Shown: piece after piece, positions 7,229 to 14,598 of the stretch
Layout: the number at the start of each line of letters is the position of its first letter
Position numbering within the stretch: position 1 is the first letter of the stretch
Virus record (IMG/VR): IMGVR_UViG_3300036761_000560
Location: 1 to 24,446 of that record
Strand: one strand, 5' to 3'
DNA from: a virus
Length of the DNA stretch: 24,446 nucleotides
The notes under the pieces: model-generated
Seen by the model: the letters and a program-made list of their open reading frames with translations, nothing else
Told to the model about the DNA's origin: nothing
Databases searched by the model: none
Position numbers and translations under genes: made by a program

Positions 7229-8837
7229 CTATCGCCTCCCGTATGATTTCGTCAAACCTTCCTCTCGTCTTACCCCAACTTGGCACCTCATCCGCACGAA
7301 TCCACTCAGGAGGGAGTTCGTGACGCTGTGTCTCGTTGAAGTTGAAACGGGAGGTTGAGAGGTTAGAAGAGTGACGGATGTCAAGATTGGGATGCTCTGA
7401 CTTGAAGGTGCGAATGTGAAAATGTTGCACCCCTTCATATCTCCGTTTACCAATAGCATGGCCCATTGTCTGATGAGAGTAACCAACCTTATCAATCATT
7501 GCTAAGAAGTCAGTGAGCCACTTTAATAATGTCTTTCGATAAGCAACGATGTGACCATTACTCCACGAGTAGTAGAAGATAGCCTCTCCCGTTTCGGCGT
7601 TAAGAGACCAGCGATTCATGTTGTAATAAATTTCATTGACATTAGGAGGAGTGAAGGCGAAGTGACTTGGGTTGTAGAGAATATCATGTTCGATGAGAAA
7701 GACAATGTCTGCCATGCTTGCTTGTAAGCCTCTGACAATTTGTCTGTACATACTGACAGTAGCCCGAGGGATGTCCATGACAATGTTTCTACCGAAGTCA
7801 ATGGACTTCTGTGAAACGGAAATGAGAGGAAAGTGATGTGTCTCCATGCACCTCTCAAGTTGTTTCTGACAAGCCAAGAGAATATCCTCACGACAGTGAC
7901 TATCCGTGTAATAGATTAATTCTTTCTTCACTATTTGTTGAGTCCAATCCGGTACTGGATCGAATTTTTTAATCAACCAAGAGATAGGGTGTTTGGCAAG
8001 TGACCACTTCCCTTCTAACCATAACTGCTTCGAGCGTTGTCTCGCCTTCGTGATACCAGGGTTGTGGTAGGGAAAGCCAAAGTCACCTCCCTGTGTGCGA
8101 AACATATGAGAGAACCAGGTTTTCTTATTGACGGCTAACCTTCCTCCTGAGAGCCATGATTTACAGGCGATCTCCGTACCCATTTGTCCCCACGAGCCAT
8201 GTTCTTCATCCATCCCACCTAAGTCCCAATAACGTTGACGATGCATCATCCAACATGCACCGATGAGAGACATCGTGTCGGCAATGTCAGCTTTTGACTC
8301 CTCTCTCTGTCCAAGTGCTCCCCAGTATTGAAATTTCAAATCACGATCAAAACGCATGAAGTCAGAGCAACGATTGAGGCGAGGTTGCCATACGATGACT
8401 CTCTCGAAGGCAGTCTTATTGTCACATTTAGGACATGAGGTTGGTGTTGGGCCTTGATATCGAGTATCACCACATTTCCCACACTTCCAATCGAAGGCGT
8501 GGAGGTTGTACATTCGTGGAACGATGGTCCAATCGGGTTCACAATCAGCCACCAACTTCACATCGAATCCCTTATCGAATGAACAATGTGCATCACACTT
8601 CATAACGAATTTGGCTTTTGAAAGTCTCGCTGCTTCGTTTGTGGCGGCCCGTTGACCAATGGATTGTGAGTGGTAGATGAGATGAACTCGTGGGTGATCA
8701 TGAATGGGTGGATCGGGCCAATTACCATCGCAGACAGCGATCACCTCTGTCTCTCCTTCAATGTTTGCAAGGATATTCTCGATGGTTTTAGAGAGAAACA
8801 TTTCGTTACGGGCTGGAATGAGAACGCTTAGGTCCAT
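7221..8837 (-). CDS. Two-domain glycosyltransferase (GT2 plus EHD domain)
   Basis: 538 residues, ATG at 8837 after GAGGAAG. Residues 1-300 are a family 2 glycosyltransferase: SVLIPARNE at the start, KCDAHC with a DxH metal site at 82-84, and an acceptor-side region (IGACWMMHR, GGMDEEHGSWGQMG). Residues 119-138 hold an inserted zinc ribbon (CX2C...CX2C), absent from the paralogue at 12370-13164. Residues about 303-538 are a second domain with an EHD triad at 383-385, repeated as a separate gene at 6527-7228. The junction sits right after VPDWT, exactly where the single-domain paralogue stops. Probably transfers two sugars in sequence; donor and acceptor are unknown. Confidence 0.75.
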   Translation of the reverse strand: MDLSVLIPARNEMFLSKTIENILANIEGETEVIAVCDGNWPDPPIHDHPRVHLIYHSQSIGQRAATNEAARLSKAKFVMKCDAHCSFDKGFDVKLVADCEPDWTIVPRMYNLHAFDWKCGKCGDTRYQGPTPTSCPKCDNKTAFERVIVWQPRLNRCSDFMRFDRDLKFQYWGALGQREESKADIADTMSLIGACWMMHRQRYWDLGGMDEEHGSWGQMGTEIACKSWLSGGRLAVNKKTWFSHMFRTQGGDFGFPYHNPGITKARQRSKQLWLEGKWSLAKHPISWLIKKFDPVPDWTQQIVKKELIYYTDSHCREDILLACQKQLERCMETHHFPLISVSQKSIDFGRNIVMDIPRATVSMYRQIVRGLQASMADIVFLIEHDILYNPSHFAFTPPNVNEIYYNMNRWSLNAETGEAIFYYSWSNGHIVAYRKTLLKWLTDFLAMIDKVGYSHQTMGHAIGKRRYEGVQHFHIRTFKSEHPNLDIRHSSNLSTSRFNFNETQRHELPPEWIRADEVPSWGKTRGRFDEIIREAIGE

Positions 8838-8838
8838 A

Positions 8839-8895
8839 TTACTTCCTCTTCATCACTCTCTTTGGCATTTTCTTCATATCTTTCTGCACTGGCAT
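8839..8895 (-). CDS. Possible 18-residue basic peptide gene
   Basis: Between the aminotransferase stop and the two-domain glycosyltransferase, an ATG at 8895 with AAAGGAAG upstream opens an 18-codon frame (MPVQKDMKKMPKRVMKRK) ending TAA at 8839. Its last codons supply the GAGGAAG binding site of the next gene, so it fills the gap exactly and would couple the two. Length alone does not prove it is real; half the residues are Lys, Arg or Met. Confidence 0.35.
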   Translation of the reverse strand: MPVQKDMKKMPKRVMKRK

Positions 8896-8896
8896 A

Positions 8897-10009
8897 TTAC
8901 TCACTTCCTTTCATTACTTCACAGATGTGCTCGACATCACAATCTCGCAAAAAGAGATGTAAAGGTAAGGTCAACGCCTGTTGATAAAACTCCTCCATTC
9001 CTTTACATCCATTCTCTCTCTCACACTCATTATATATGTGATAAAGATAATTAGGTTTGTAATGGCAACCAAATTGAATGTCATTTCTTGTTAGTGCCCG
9101 TACTATCTTCTCTCTATCCTTACACCTCACTTCCATAAGATGGTTAGAACTTTGAGAGTTGGGAGATTGAGTAAGCAGTTGAATCATCTCACACCCATCG
9201 AATCCCTTTCTATACAAATCCACTAACTCCTGTCTTCTCTGATTATCTCCATCCACTCTCTTCAACTGTGCCCTACCAATCGCTGCGGTGATGTCGTTCA
9301 TGTGAGACTTATACCCTAACTCATGAACGTCGTACTCCCAACTATACCCCACATTCGTGCGATCCCTTGTTGATTTGTCAATTCCCAACCACCGCAATCG
9401 TCTCGCCTTGTCAGCTATCCACTTCTCAGAAGTGACCAACATCCCTCCATCTCCTGTGGGGAGGTTCTTCACTGCGTGGAAGGAGAAACAGGCGAAGCGA
9501 GAGTTAGAACCAATCTTTCTTCCTTTGTAAGTCGATCCACAGGCATGGGCGCAGTCTTCAATCACCTCTGTTCCCTCTTCTCCTTCAATCATCTCATACA
9601 ACCTATCTATATCCACTGGCTGCCCACCGTAGTGAACTATCATAATCACACCAGGATGGTAAGCAGTCAAAAGTCGTTCCACAGAGTCTAAATCTATGTT
9701 GCCAGTCATGGGGTCAATGTCGGCAAAGATTATATCGTATCCGTGTTGGAGTAGAACGTGATTAGTACTGACGAAGGTGTTTGGAGTACTGACAGCCAAA
9801 ACATCCACACTGTCTAAACAAGTAATTGCTGCCTCCAAAGCTCCTGTGCCTGAGTTAAAGGCCACAGCGTGTTTTGCTCCAAGATAGGATGCGAACTCCT
9901 TCTCAAACGCCTCCACCTCTGGACCGAGTCCAAGCCAGCCGGAGTCGAGAACTCGAAGAACACCATCCTTTGCTTCCTGACAGATGTAAGGTTTGAAAAG
10001 GGGTATCAC
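8897..10009 (-). CDS. DegT/DnrJ/EryC1-type sugar aminotransferase
   Basis: 370 residues from a GTG at 10009 that overlaps the upstream TGA, with GGAGG just before. It is a complete PLP-dependent fold-type I enzyme of the DegT/DnrJ/EryC1/StrS family, which transfer an amino group to keto-sugar nucleotides. Seen motifs: DSGWLGLGPEVEAFE (23-37), SGTGAL (53-58), TPNTF (75-79), D152 in EDCAHA (ring-nitrogen contact), and the PLP lysine K181 in FSFHAVKNL, followed by TGDGGM. Length fits the family. It should make an amino-sugar donor for the neighbouring glycosyltransferases. No dehydratase or epimerase accompanies it, so the keto-sugar must come from the host or from outside the window. Confidence 0.9.
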   Translation of the reverse strand: MIPLFKPYICQEAKDGVLRVLDSGWLGLGPEVEAFEKEFASYLGAKHAVAFNSGTGALEAAITCLDSVDVLAVSTPNTFVSTNHVLLQHGYDIIFADIDPMTGNIDLDSVERLLTAYHPGVIMIVHYGGQPVDIDRLYEMIEGEEGTEVIEDCAHACGSTYKGRKIGSNSRFACFSFHAVKNLPTGDGGMLVTSEKWIADKARRLRWLGIDKSTRDRTNVGYSWEYDVHELGYKSHMNDITAAIGRAQLKRVDGDNQRRQELVDLYRKGFDGCEMIQLLTQSPNSQSSNHLMEVRCKDREKIVRALTRNDIQFGCHYKPNYLYHIYNECERENGCKGMEEFYQQALTLPLHLFLRDCDVEHICEVMKGSE

Positions 10010-10296
10010 AACTCCTCCATTATCTTGTGCAGACGAATGAGGTCTTTGCGTTCACTCTTACTATCCATACCATGTCGATATCGCCAAAGTTTATCGTTTG
10101 TCCTTTTAGCCATCACAGTGGCGATACGTACTTTTTTCATTATCACCCTCGCCTTTGGATCGTCAATTGTCTCGGCAAGTTTATACATACGACGGAGAAC
10201 TTCACAGAGTGACCAATATCGACCCACTTTTTCCATATTGAGAGCTTGACATTCCTTCTCTGTCACTTCTCGTAAAACCTTAATCGGCTCTGCCAT
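10006..10296 (-). CDS. Small helical protein of unknown function
   Basis: 96 residues, ATG at 10296 immediately after the upstream stop, with GGAG in the end of that gene. It is all helix by appearance and rich in charged residues (ARVIMKKVRIATVMAKRTNDKLWRYRHG), with no zinc or catalytic motif. Its stop overlaps the aminotransferase start, so the two are translationally coupled. It may be an accessory subunit for the cassette, but nothing in the sequence says of which enzyme. Confidence 0.6.
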   Translation of the reverse strand: MAEPIKVLREVTEKECQALNMEKVGRYWSLCEVLRRMYKLAETIDDPKARVIMKKVRIATVMAKRTNDKLWRYRHGMDSKSERKDLIRLHKIMEEL

Positions 10297-10986
10297 TTAT
10301 GTCACTCCAACCACTTTGAACTCTTCAATGAACAAAGGTAAGGCTTTAAGTGATGAGAGATGTACAACATCTTGATAATAATCCGTATATCCTCCAATGG
10401 GCATTAATCGATCGAAGAGAGTGATAAAGCGACCACCTCGTACCGACATTCCTTTTTTAAGTTCATCATTTAGTATCCGTGTCGCAAGATTGCGTTCAGG
10501 TTCGGTACCAAAGGATGGATAGCGATTGCCGATAGGCCACGGTGGTGATGGATGTGGACCAATGACAAGGATGTGTTGGTAAGTCAGGGGTATGTCCGTG
10601 ACGATGGTGTCAATGTCTCGCAGATAGGTCGCACCACAAAGCCTCGCTTCTATCTCAATTTCCTGTTGTAATCCATTACGTTGTGCCCGTTTGTATGCTC
10701 TCTTCACGATCCACATACGACAATCAATCTCTCCCCAAACTAGACATAGGAAGTCTTTCACAGAGTTGAAGTAGGTTTTGACAACTTCCCTAACTACAGG
10801 CGTTCCATGTTTCCCAAAGTTGACAGCGAGATGTGGTCCAACGTGGTAGCACCACCAATTAGGTCTGTATAGACTCTGTACCCGTTGCGGCCAAAGTGGA
10901 GCAATCCAACGCTTAGATAAGCCACCGAAGACCGAAACATTACTATCACCAATGAAATGTAGGTTCGTCTCTTTCAAAGGATACAA
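10297..10986 (-). CDS. SGNH-hydrolase-like protein (esterase or acyltransferase)
   Basis: 229 residues from TTG at 10986, or 226 from TTG at 10977, which overlaps the upstream stop and has GGAG at a better spacing; no ATG precedes the first motif. The order of motifs fits the SGNH/GDSL group: GDS with the nucleophile Ser at about 15 (LHFIGDSNV), GEID in the block III position (normally GxND), and DVVH as the Asp/His block near the C-terminus. Such domains add or remove acetyl groups on sugars, which matches the cassette. The replacement of the block III Asn by Ile-Asp is unusual and could weaken the assignment. Confidence 0.65.
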   Translation of the reverse strand: MYPLKETNLHFIGDSNVSVFGGLSKRWIAPLWPQRVQSLYRPNWWCYHVGPHLAVNFGKHGTPVVREVVKTYFNSVKDFLCLVWGEIDCRMWIVKRAYKRAQRNGLQQEIEIEARLCGATYLRDIDTIVTDIPLTYQHILVIGPHPSPPWPIGNRYPSFGTEPERNLATRILNDELKKGMSVRGGRFITLFDRLMPIGGYTDYYQDVVHLSSLKALPLFIEEFKVVGVT

Positions 10987-11813
10987 TCTCCACAGATAGG
11001 ATGCTCTGTTCTCTCAATCGTTAACTGTTGTGCAAACTCTTTATAAACTTCACTCATTAGAATTGCATTATACTTATCTCTCTTCAAATCTCCCAAGATG
11101 TGAGCGGTTGGATGTGCGCAACATGGCACAGCATACCCATCTGAATTGACATAAAACGTTGCACCAGAAAAAGCATCTTTAATGAAGTGACAAGCCTTGT
11201 TCGTAACAGCAGGCTTAACTTGTTTGACTCCTGGTAAGTAAAGATACCTGCGATAACTTGGTTCCCAATCATTTGGCGTGAGTATCTGATTCCATCGCTC
11301 ACGTCCTGTCTTTGTCCGACCAATAATTCGAGTCCTCAACTTCAAATTCGGTGCATATTCGTCTCTAAGCCTCCTTCCAGTTGAAAGAAAATTCATCAAC
11401 ACGTCCCATTTTGCAGGTGGTCGAAGTCTTTCATAATCTTCTTTTGTCCCATTTCCATCACAACTTACCACCAATATATCCAATTCACCTGTCTTAAAGA
11501 GGTCAGTTATTTTAGAAAAGTCCTGATATTGACCATTTGTGGATATTTCCAAGCGACTATACTCTCTCCACCATGTTTGTTTAGGTATCTCAAGAACCAA
11601 CTCGATGAGATTTGGGTGGAGTAAAGGTTCTCCGAAGTTAAATAAACGAAGAAGAGAGATGGCGGCAACATCAAAATTCTTCAAACAGGTTGCGAAGTCA
11701 GTGAGGGAGATAAAGGAAATCCCTGTATTGATGGCAGAATTTGGACAACCAATACATTTCAACTGACACCCACTAACTATGTCAAAACCTAATCTACGCA
11801 GTGTTTTAACCAT
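10974..11813 (-). CDS. Radical SAM/SPASM-type enzyme
   Basis: 279 residues from ATG at 11813, whose first bases overlap the TAA of the methyltransferase (TAATG) with GAGGAAG upstream; a start 51 bases earlier overlaps more and is unlikely. CX3CX2C at residues 16-23 (CQLKCIGC) binds the [4Fe-4S] cluster, then the FNFGEPLLHP glycine-rich segment and LEISTNG follow as in radical SAM barrels. Several Cys near the C-terminus (CHF, CCAHP, CGDC) are typical of a SPASM-like auxiliary cluster. Such enzymes modify peptides or small molecules by radical chemistry. In a glycosylation cassette the substrate could be a sugar or a peptide; this cannot be told from sequence. The gene looks more AT-rich than the neighbouring genes. 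Confidence 0.8.
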   Translation of the reverse strand: MVKTLRRLGFDIVSGCQLKCIGCPNSAINTGISFISLTDFATCLKNFDVAAISLLRLFNFGEPLLHPNLIELVLEIPKQTWWREYSRLEISTNGQYQDFSKITDLFKTGELDILVVSCDGNGTKEDYERLRPPAKWDVLMNFLSTGRRLRDEYAPNLKLRTRIIGRTKTGRERWNQILTPNDWEPSYRRYLYLPGVKQVKPAVTNKACHFIKDAFSGATFYVNSDGYAVPCCAHPTAHILGDLKRDKYNAILMSEVYKEFAQQLTIERTEHPICGDCIL

Positions 11814-12439
11814 TACTTCCTCACCCAGAACCAACTGGGATGAATGTCGTTGGTGATGTACCATTGAGTGATTGAGTGAGCGTAAGTGTAAGCATTGACA
11901 GCTTCCACTACACCAATCTTGGAGATGTGAAAGTAGTCATGTCCAGAGACAATGCCTCCAATACGTACCTTGCGATTCCATGTTATGAGATCGATCATTA
12001 TGTCGTCGAAGAGGTGAGAGGCATCGATGTAAACGAAATCGAGTGAACCATCCTTAACCTCCTTCGCTGCATCGACACTTAACATACGTTTCACTTCAAT
12101 ATCACGTCCAACCAACCGTCCCATAGCAGAGTCGTAACGAGACTGTTTCAACTCTCCCAACCAAGGGTCGACGCAGATTAAGTGAAGGTTGGGGTTGGCG
12201 TCTAATAAGACCTTAGCGTTTTCCCCTTTATACACTCCAACCTCTGCTCCTAATTTGTAACCAAGTTCGTAGAAGAGTGTGGCAAGATCGTTGCGAGAGA
12301 AGGTGTTGGTTTTACTACTAAAAGGTAAAATACCCCCTTTCATGCGAAACTTATGCCAAATGTGTCGATCTACGTCCACGATGGGACTGGCGCAAATTTC
12401 CCTATCAACCAAGAGAGGGGATGAGTCTGTTTGGGCCAT
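11813..12439 (-). CDS. Class I SAM-dependent methyltransferase
   Basis: 208 residues from ATG at 12439 (GGAG nine bases upstream); an ATG at 12454 is also possible. Either start overlaps the preceding gene by 70-85 bases in another frame, so the first residues (to about VDVDRHI) are less certain. Motif I is GAEVGVYKGENA, followed by VDPW, then DFVYIDASHLFDD and the GG of KVRIGGIVSGHDYF. This is the pattern of the Methyltransf_24/cephalosporin-hydroxylase-like group, often found with glycosyltransferases where it methylates sugars. Substrate unknown. The stop overlaps the radical SAM start. Confidence 0.8.
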   Translation of the reverse strand: MAQTDSSPLLVDREICASPIVDVDRHIWHKFRMKGGILPFSSKTNTFSRNDLATLFYELGYKLGAEVGVYKGENAKVLLDANPNLHLICVDPWLGELKQSRYDSAMGRLVGRDIEVKRMLSVDAAKEVKDGSLDFVYIDASHLFDDIMIDLITWNRKVRIGGIVSGHDYFHISKIGVVEAVNAYTYAHSITQWYITNDIHPSWFWVRK

Positions 12440-13164
12440 AGGTTCTGTCTCCATACCTTATTTGCATACTCAATAGATTTAGCACGAGCTTCCCTACGTT
12501 CTGGATAATCGGTGGAAGGTTTGGACCAGTGAGCATACCATGTACTACGGTTGAGAACGCAGCGCCCACCAGAGAGCCAAACTTTGAGACAAATCTCCTG
12601 CGCTTCACGTCCTGTCCAGCCGTAGTTGATGTCGTCCTCACCTTCGATCTTTTCAAACAACTCTTTACGCATGAACCAACATGAACCTTGTGTGGTCATG
12701 AGATCAGCAATGGGTTGGCCATTGACTCTCTCTGCATACTCAGGCCAATCCTTACCTTTTAATGTGTCATGGTGGATGTATTGGAATTCGTGTATTTCGT
12801 TCGTGCGTTCCCACTTCTCAACATTCAACCCATAACGAATGGGGACAATTAACCAATCGGATTCGCAACCCACCTTCAACTTCTCATCGAAGGCTTCGTC
12901 GAAAAGACAGTGAGCATCGCATTTTAGAAGGTAGTCACCTTTAGCGACGCTGGCTGCGGAGTTGATTGCAGAACGCATACCTTGTGAGGCACCTCTGTGA
13001 ATGAGAGTGAGGTTAGGGTTGTCTCGTAGGGTTGGCGATGGCCACCAACCATCCAACACAACAATAACCTCAACCTCTCCCCTTACTTTCTTAAAGAGGT
13101 CAGAGAGCATTTGTTGAAGGTAAGATTCATTGCGTGCTGGAATGAGAATTGAGACTTTTTTCAT
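12370..13164 (-). CDS. Family 2 glycosyltransferase, single-domain paralogue
   Basis: 264 residues, ATG at 13164, 9 bases after the serine-repeat gene. Starts with SILIPARNE, has KCDAHC with the DxH metal site at 83-85 and GCESDWLIVPIRY, and ends in HPLSWLIGKFAPVPSWT. It aligns with residues 1-299 of the two-domain enzyme at 7221-8837 but lacks the zinc ribbon insert and stops right where that enzyme's second domain begins. The fold and DxH site are those of GT-A enzymes such as the polypeptide GalNAc-transferase-like group. Being the first gene after the serine-rich protein, it is a good candidate for the enzyme that starts the sugar chain on it; that is inference. Confidence 0.8.
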   Translation of the reverse strand: MKKVSILIPARNESYLQQMLSDLFKKVRGEVEVIVVLDGWWPSPTLRDNPNLTLIHRGASQGMRSAINSAASVAKGDYLLKCDAHCLFDEAFDEKLKVGCESDWLIVPIRYGLNVEKWERTNEIHEFQYIHHDTLKGKDWPEYAERVNGQPIADLMTTQGSCWFMRKELFEKIEGEDDINYGWTGREAQEICLKVWLSGGRCVLNRSTWYAHWSKPSTDYPERREARAKSIEYANKVWRQNLWPKQTHPLSWLIGKFAPVPSWT

Positions 13165-13173
13165 ATCCTAACC

Positions 13174-13839
13174 TTATGCCCCAGTTGGTGATGGACTTGC
13201 TGAGATAGATGGACTTACCGAAGCACTTGGGCTCCACGATGGACTCACACTGGCTGAGAGACTTGCAGATGGACTCACCGATGGAGAGAGTGAGGCAGAG
13301 ATTGAAGGCGATACACTCAGAGAGATTGAAGGTGAAAAACTGGGCGATACACTCGCACTTATGGATGCTGATGGACTCACACTTGGTGACACCGAAGCAC
13401 TAATACTTGCACTTGGTGAGACACTCGGACTCTCACTCGCACTGATTGATGCACTCGGAGAGGGAGATAAACTCACTGATGCCGAGATACTTAGTGAGAC
13501 ACTCAGTGAAATACTCGCTGATATACTCAACGATATACTCGCCGATGGACTCTGTGAAGCACTCGGTGAGAGTGAGATCGATGGTGAGATCGATAGTGAG
13601 ATTGATGCGCTGGCCGACTGTGATGCACTTATCGACGCCGATGGTGCTGTTCCAGCTACGTGTAACCAACTTGCCCAGTCAGCAGTTACATCCGTGAGCA
13701 CCCAAAAATCATTTGCAGTGGTGTCGAGCCAAAGAGTTGGTACGGTGTATGTATTATCATCCTCCGTTGGAGGATCGGACTTTATCACATACTCTAAATA
13801 ATTCCTTCCCCAAACTCCTCCTCCAGTTCCCCAAGCCAT
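13174..13839 (-). CDS. Serine-repeat virion protein
   Basis: 221 residues, ATG at 13839 with AAGGAGG upstream. Residues 1-65 resemble the short N-terminal module of phage head or tail fibres ([19 protein letters not shown], then WLHVAGT). Residues 67-218 alternate Ser with Ala, Ile, Leu, Val or Pro in a strict two-residue repeat, with a few Gln, Glu, Phe and Trp. No membrane segment or signal peptide, so it is a structural rather than exported protein. The gene lies after the head genes and immediately before a glycosyltransferase cassette. A Ser-rich extended arm displayed on the virion and decorated with sugar is the most economical reading; no direct evidence of glycosylation exists here. 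Confidence 0.8.
   Translation of the reverse strand: MAWGTGGGVWGRNYLEYVIKSDPPTEDDNTYTVPTLWLDTTANDFWVLTDVTADWASWLHVAGTAPSASISASQSASASISLSISPSISLSPSASQSPSASISLSISASISLSVSLSISASVSLSPSPSASISASESPSVSPSASISASVSPSVSPSASISASVSPSFSPSISLSVSPSISASLSPSVSPSASLSASVSPSWSPSASVSPSISASPSPTGA
13186..13641 (-). repeat. Serine-X dipeptide repeat region
   Basis: About 76 consecutive Ser-X pairs coded with a mixture of TCN and AGY serine codons, so the DNA is not a simple tandem repeat even though the protein is. It resembles a stretch kept by selection at protein level. The antisense strand stays open across it because of this pattern. Confidence 0.85.
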
Positions 13840-13851
13840 TTCTCTACCTCC

Positions 13852-14226
13852 TTATTGTACACAAAGATACATTGTTACGAGTGAGTCCACCTCGTTCCCT
13901 GCATTACCACGAACGACGAAACGTATATAAGGAAGGTAAGGTGGAATGAAAGAGTAAATCCGAACGGTCTCAACATTCATCGTTGTGATAATATCAGCAG
14001 CACCAACTGGTGTGGCAAAGTGAGCAGCGGTGTCATCGTAGGACATCTCGTAGTAGAAACGTAAATTAGGTGTCCCGAGAACAGAGGTGGCCTGTATCCA
14101 TGCACTGAACGATCCACTCACGTGCTCAACTTTGAAACTTGCACTCGTAACGGTGGCGAGACCATTACAAAGTTCGCCTGACCAAACCTGCATTGCACCT
14201 AAGAGACCAACAACATAATTTGACAT
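13852..14226 (-). CDS. Small virion-like protein, unknown
   Basis: 124 residues, ATG at 14226 with GAGGAGA upstream. Mostly beta by appearance (ATVTSASFKVEHVSGSFSAWIQ, NLRFYYEMSYDD, LPYIRFVVRGNAG), like a small jelly-roll or decoration protein. No catalytic or binding motif. Position between capsid-type genes and the serine-repeat gene suggests a virion surface component. Confidence 0.55.
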   Translation of the reverse strand: MSNYVVGLLGAMQVWSGELCNGLATVTSASFKVEHVSGSFSAWIQATSVLGTPNLRFYYEMSYDDTAAHFATPVGAADIITTMNVETVRIYSFIPPYLPYIRFVVRGNAGNEVDSLVTMYLCVQ

Positions 14227-14245
14227 TTCAGTCTCCTCAGAAGAA

Positions 14246-14271
14246 AGAAGGGAGAGCGAAGTCTCCCTTCT
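14246..14271 (-). terminator. Strong hairpin with T-rich tail between head genes
   Basis: AGAAGGGAGA and TCTCCCTTCT form a perfect 10-bp stem with a 6-base loop, just after the stop at 14281 on the minus strand. TTCTTTCTTC-type pyrimidine tract follows in the transcript direction. It looks like an intrinsic terminator that may lower expression of the genes further left relative to the capsid genes. Confidence 0.55.
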
Positions 14272-14280
14272 GTGAGATTG

Positions 14281-14586
14281 TTATGAACCCATTACAAGAA
14301 TGTCAACATTGAAAGCTGTGGCTGCATCACAGTTCGTGTTGGAGGCTTTGTGACAGATAACCACCAAATTCGTATCGTCCCAAATTCCAACAACAGGTCC
14401 GTTAGCCACCACTGTTCTGAAAACAACTCCAGTCACAGCATCGATGATAGAGAGACCACAGATTGCAGCACTTAGTTGGATACCTTCCGTTTGGTAGGCG
14501 GATACGACACATCTGACTCTGTGCACTCTCTTATTTCCCATTACTGTGATTGGAACAACTGTATAAGTAAAAGTTGCAAAAGCCAT
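14281..14586 (-). CDS. Small head or decoration-type protein, unknown
   Basis: 101 residues, ATG at 14586 after AAGGAGGTACGAAA. Beta-rich and hydrophobic with no motif (FTYTVVPITVMGNKRVHRVRC, ATAFNVDILVMG). Its place two genes after the capsid, strong binding site and terminator-like hairpin behind it fit an abundant decoration protein. Family not recognised. Confidence 0.55.
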   Translation of the reverse strand: MAFATFTYTVVPITVMGNKRVHRVRCVVSAYQTEGIQLSAAICGLSIIDAVTGVVFRTVVANGPVVGIWDDTNLVVICHKASNTNCDAATAFNVDILVMGS

Positions 14587-14598
14587 TTTCGTACCTCC

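Noticed and set aside
13361-13801. Long open frame on the plus strand across the Ser-repeat gene
   Set aside because: The repeat keeps the antisense open by composition; no ribosome binding site, and the minus-strand gene has a good start and spacing.
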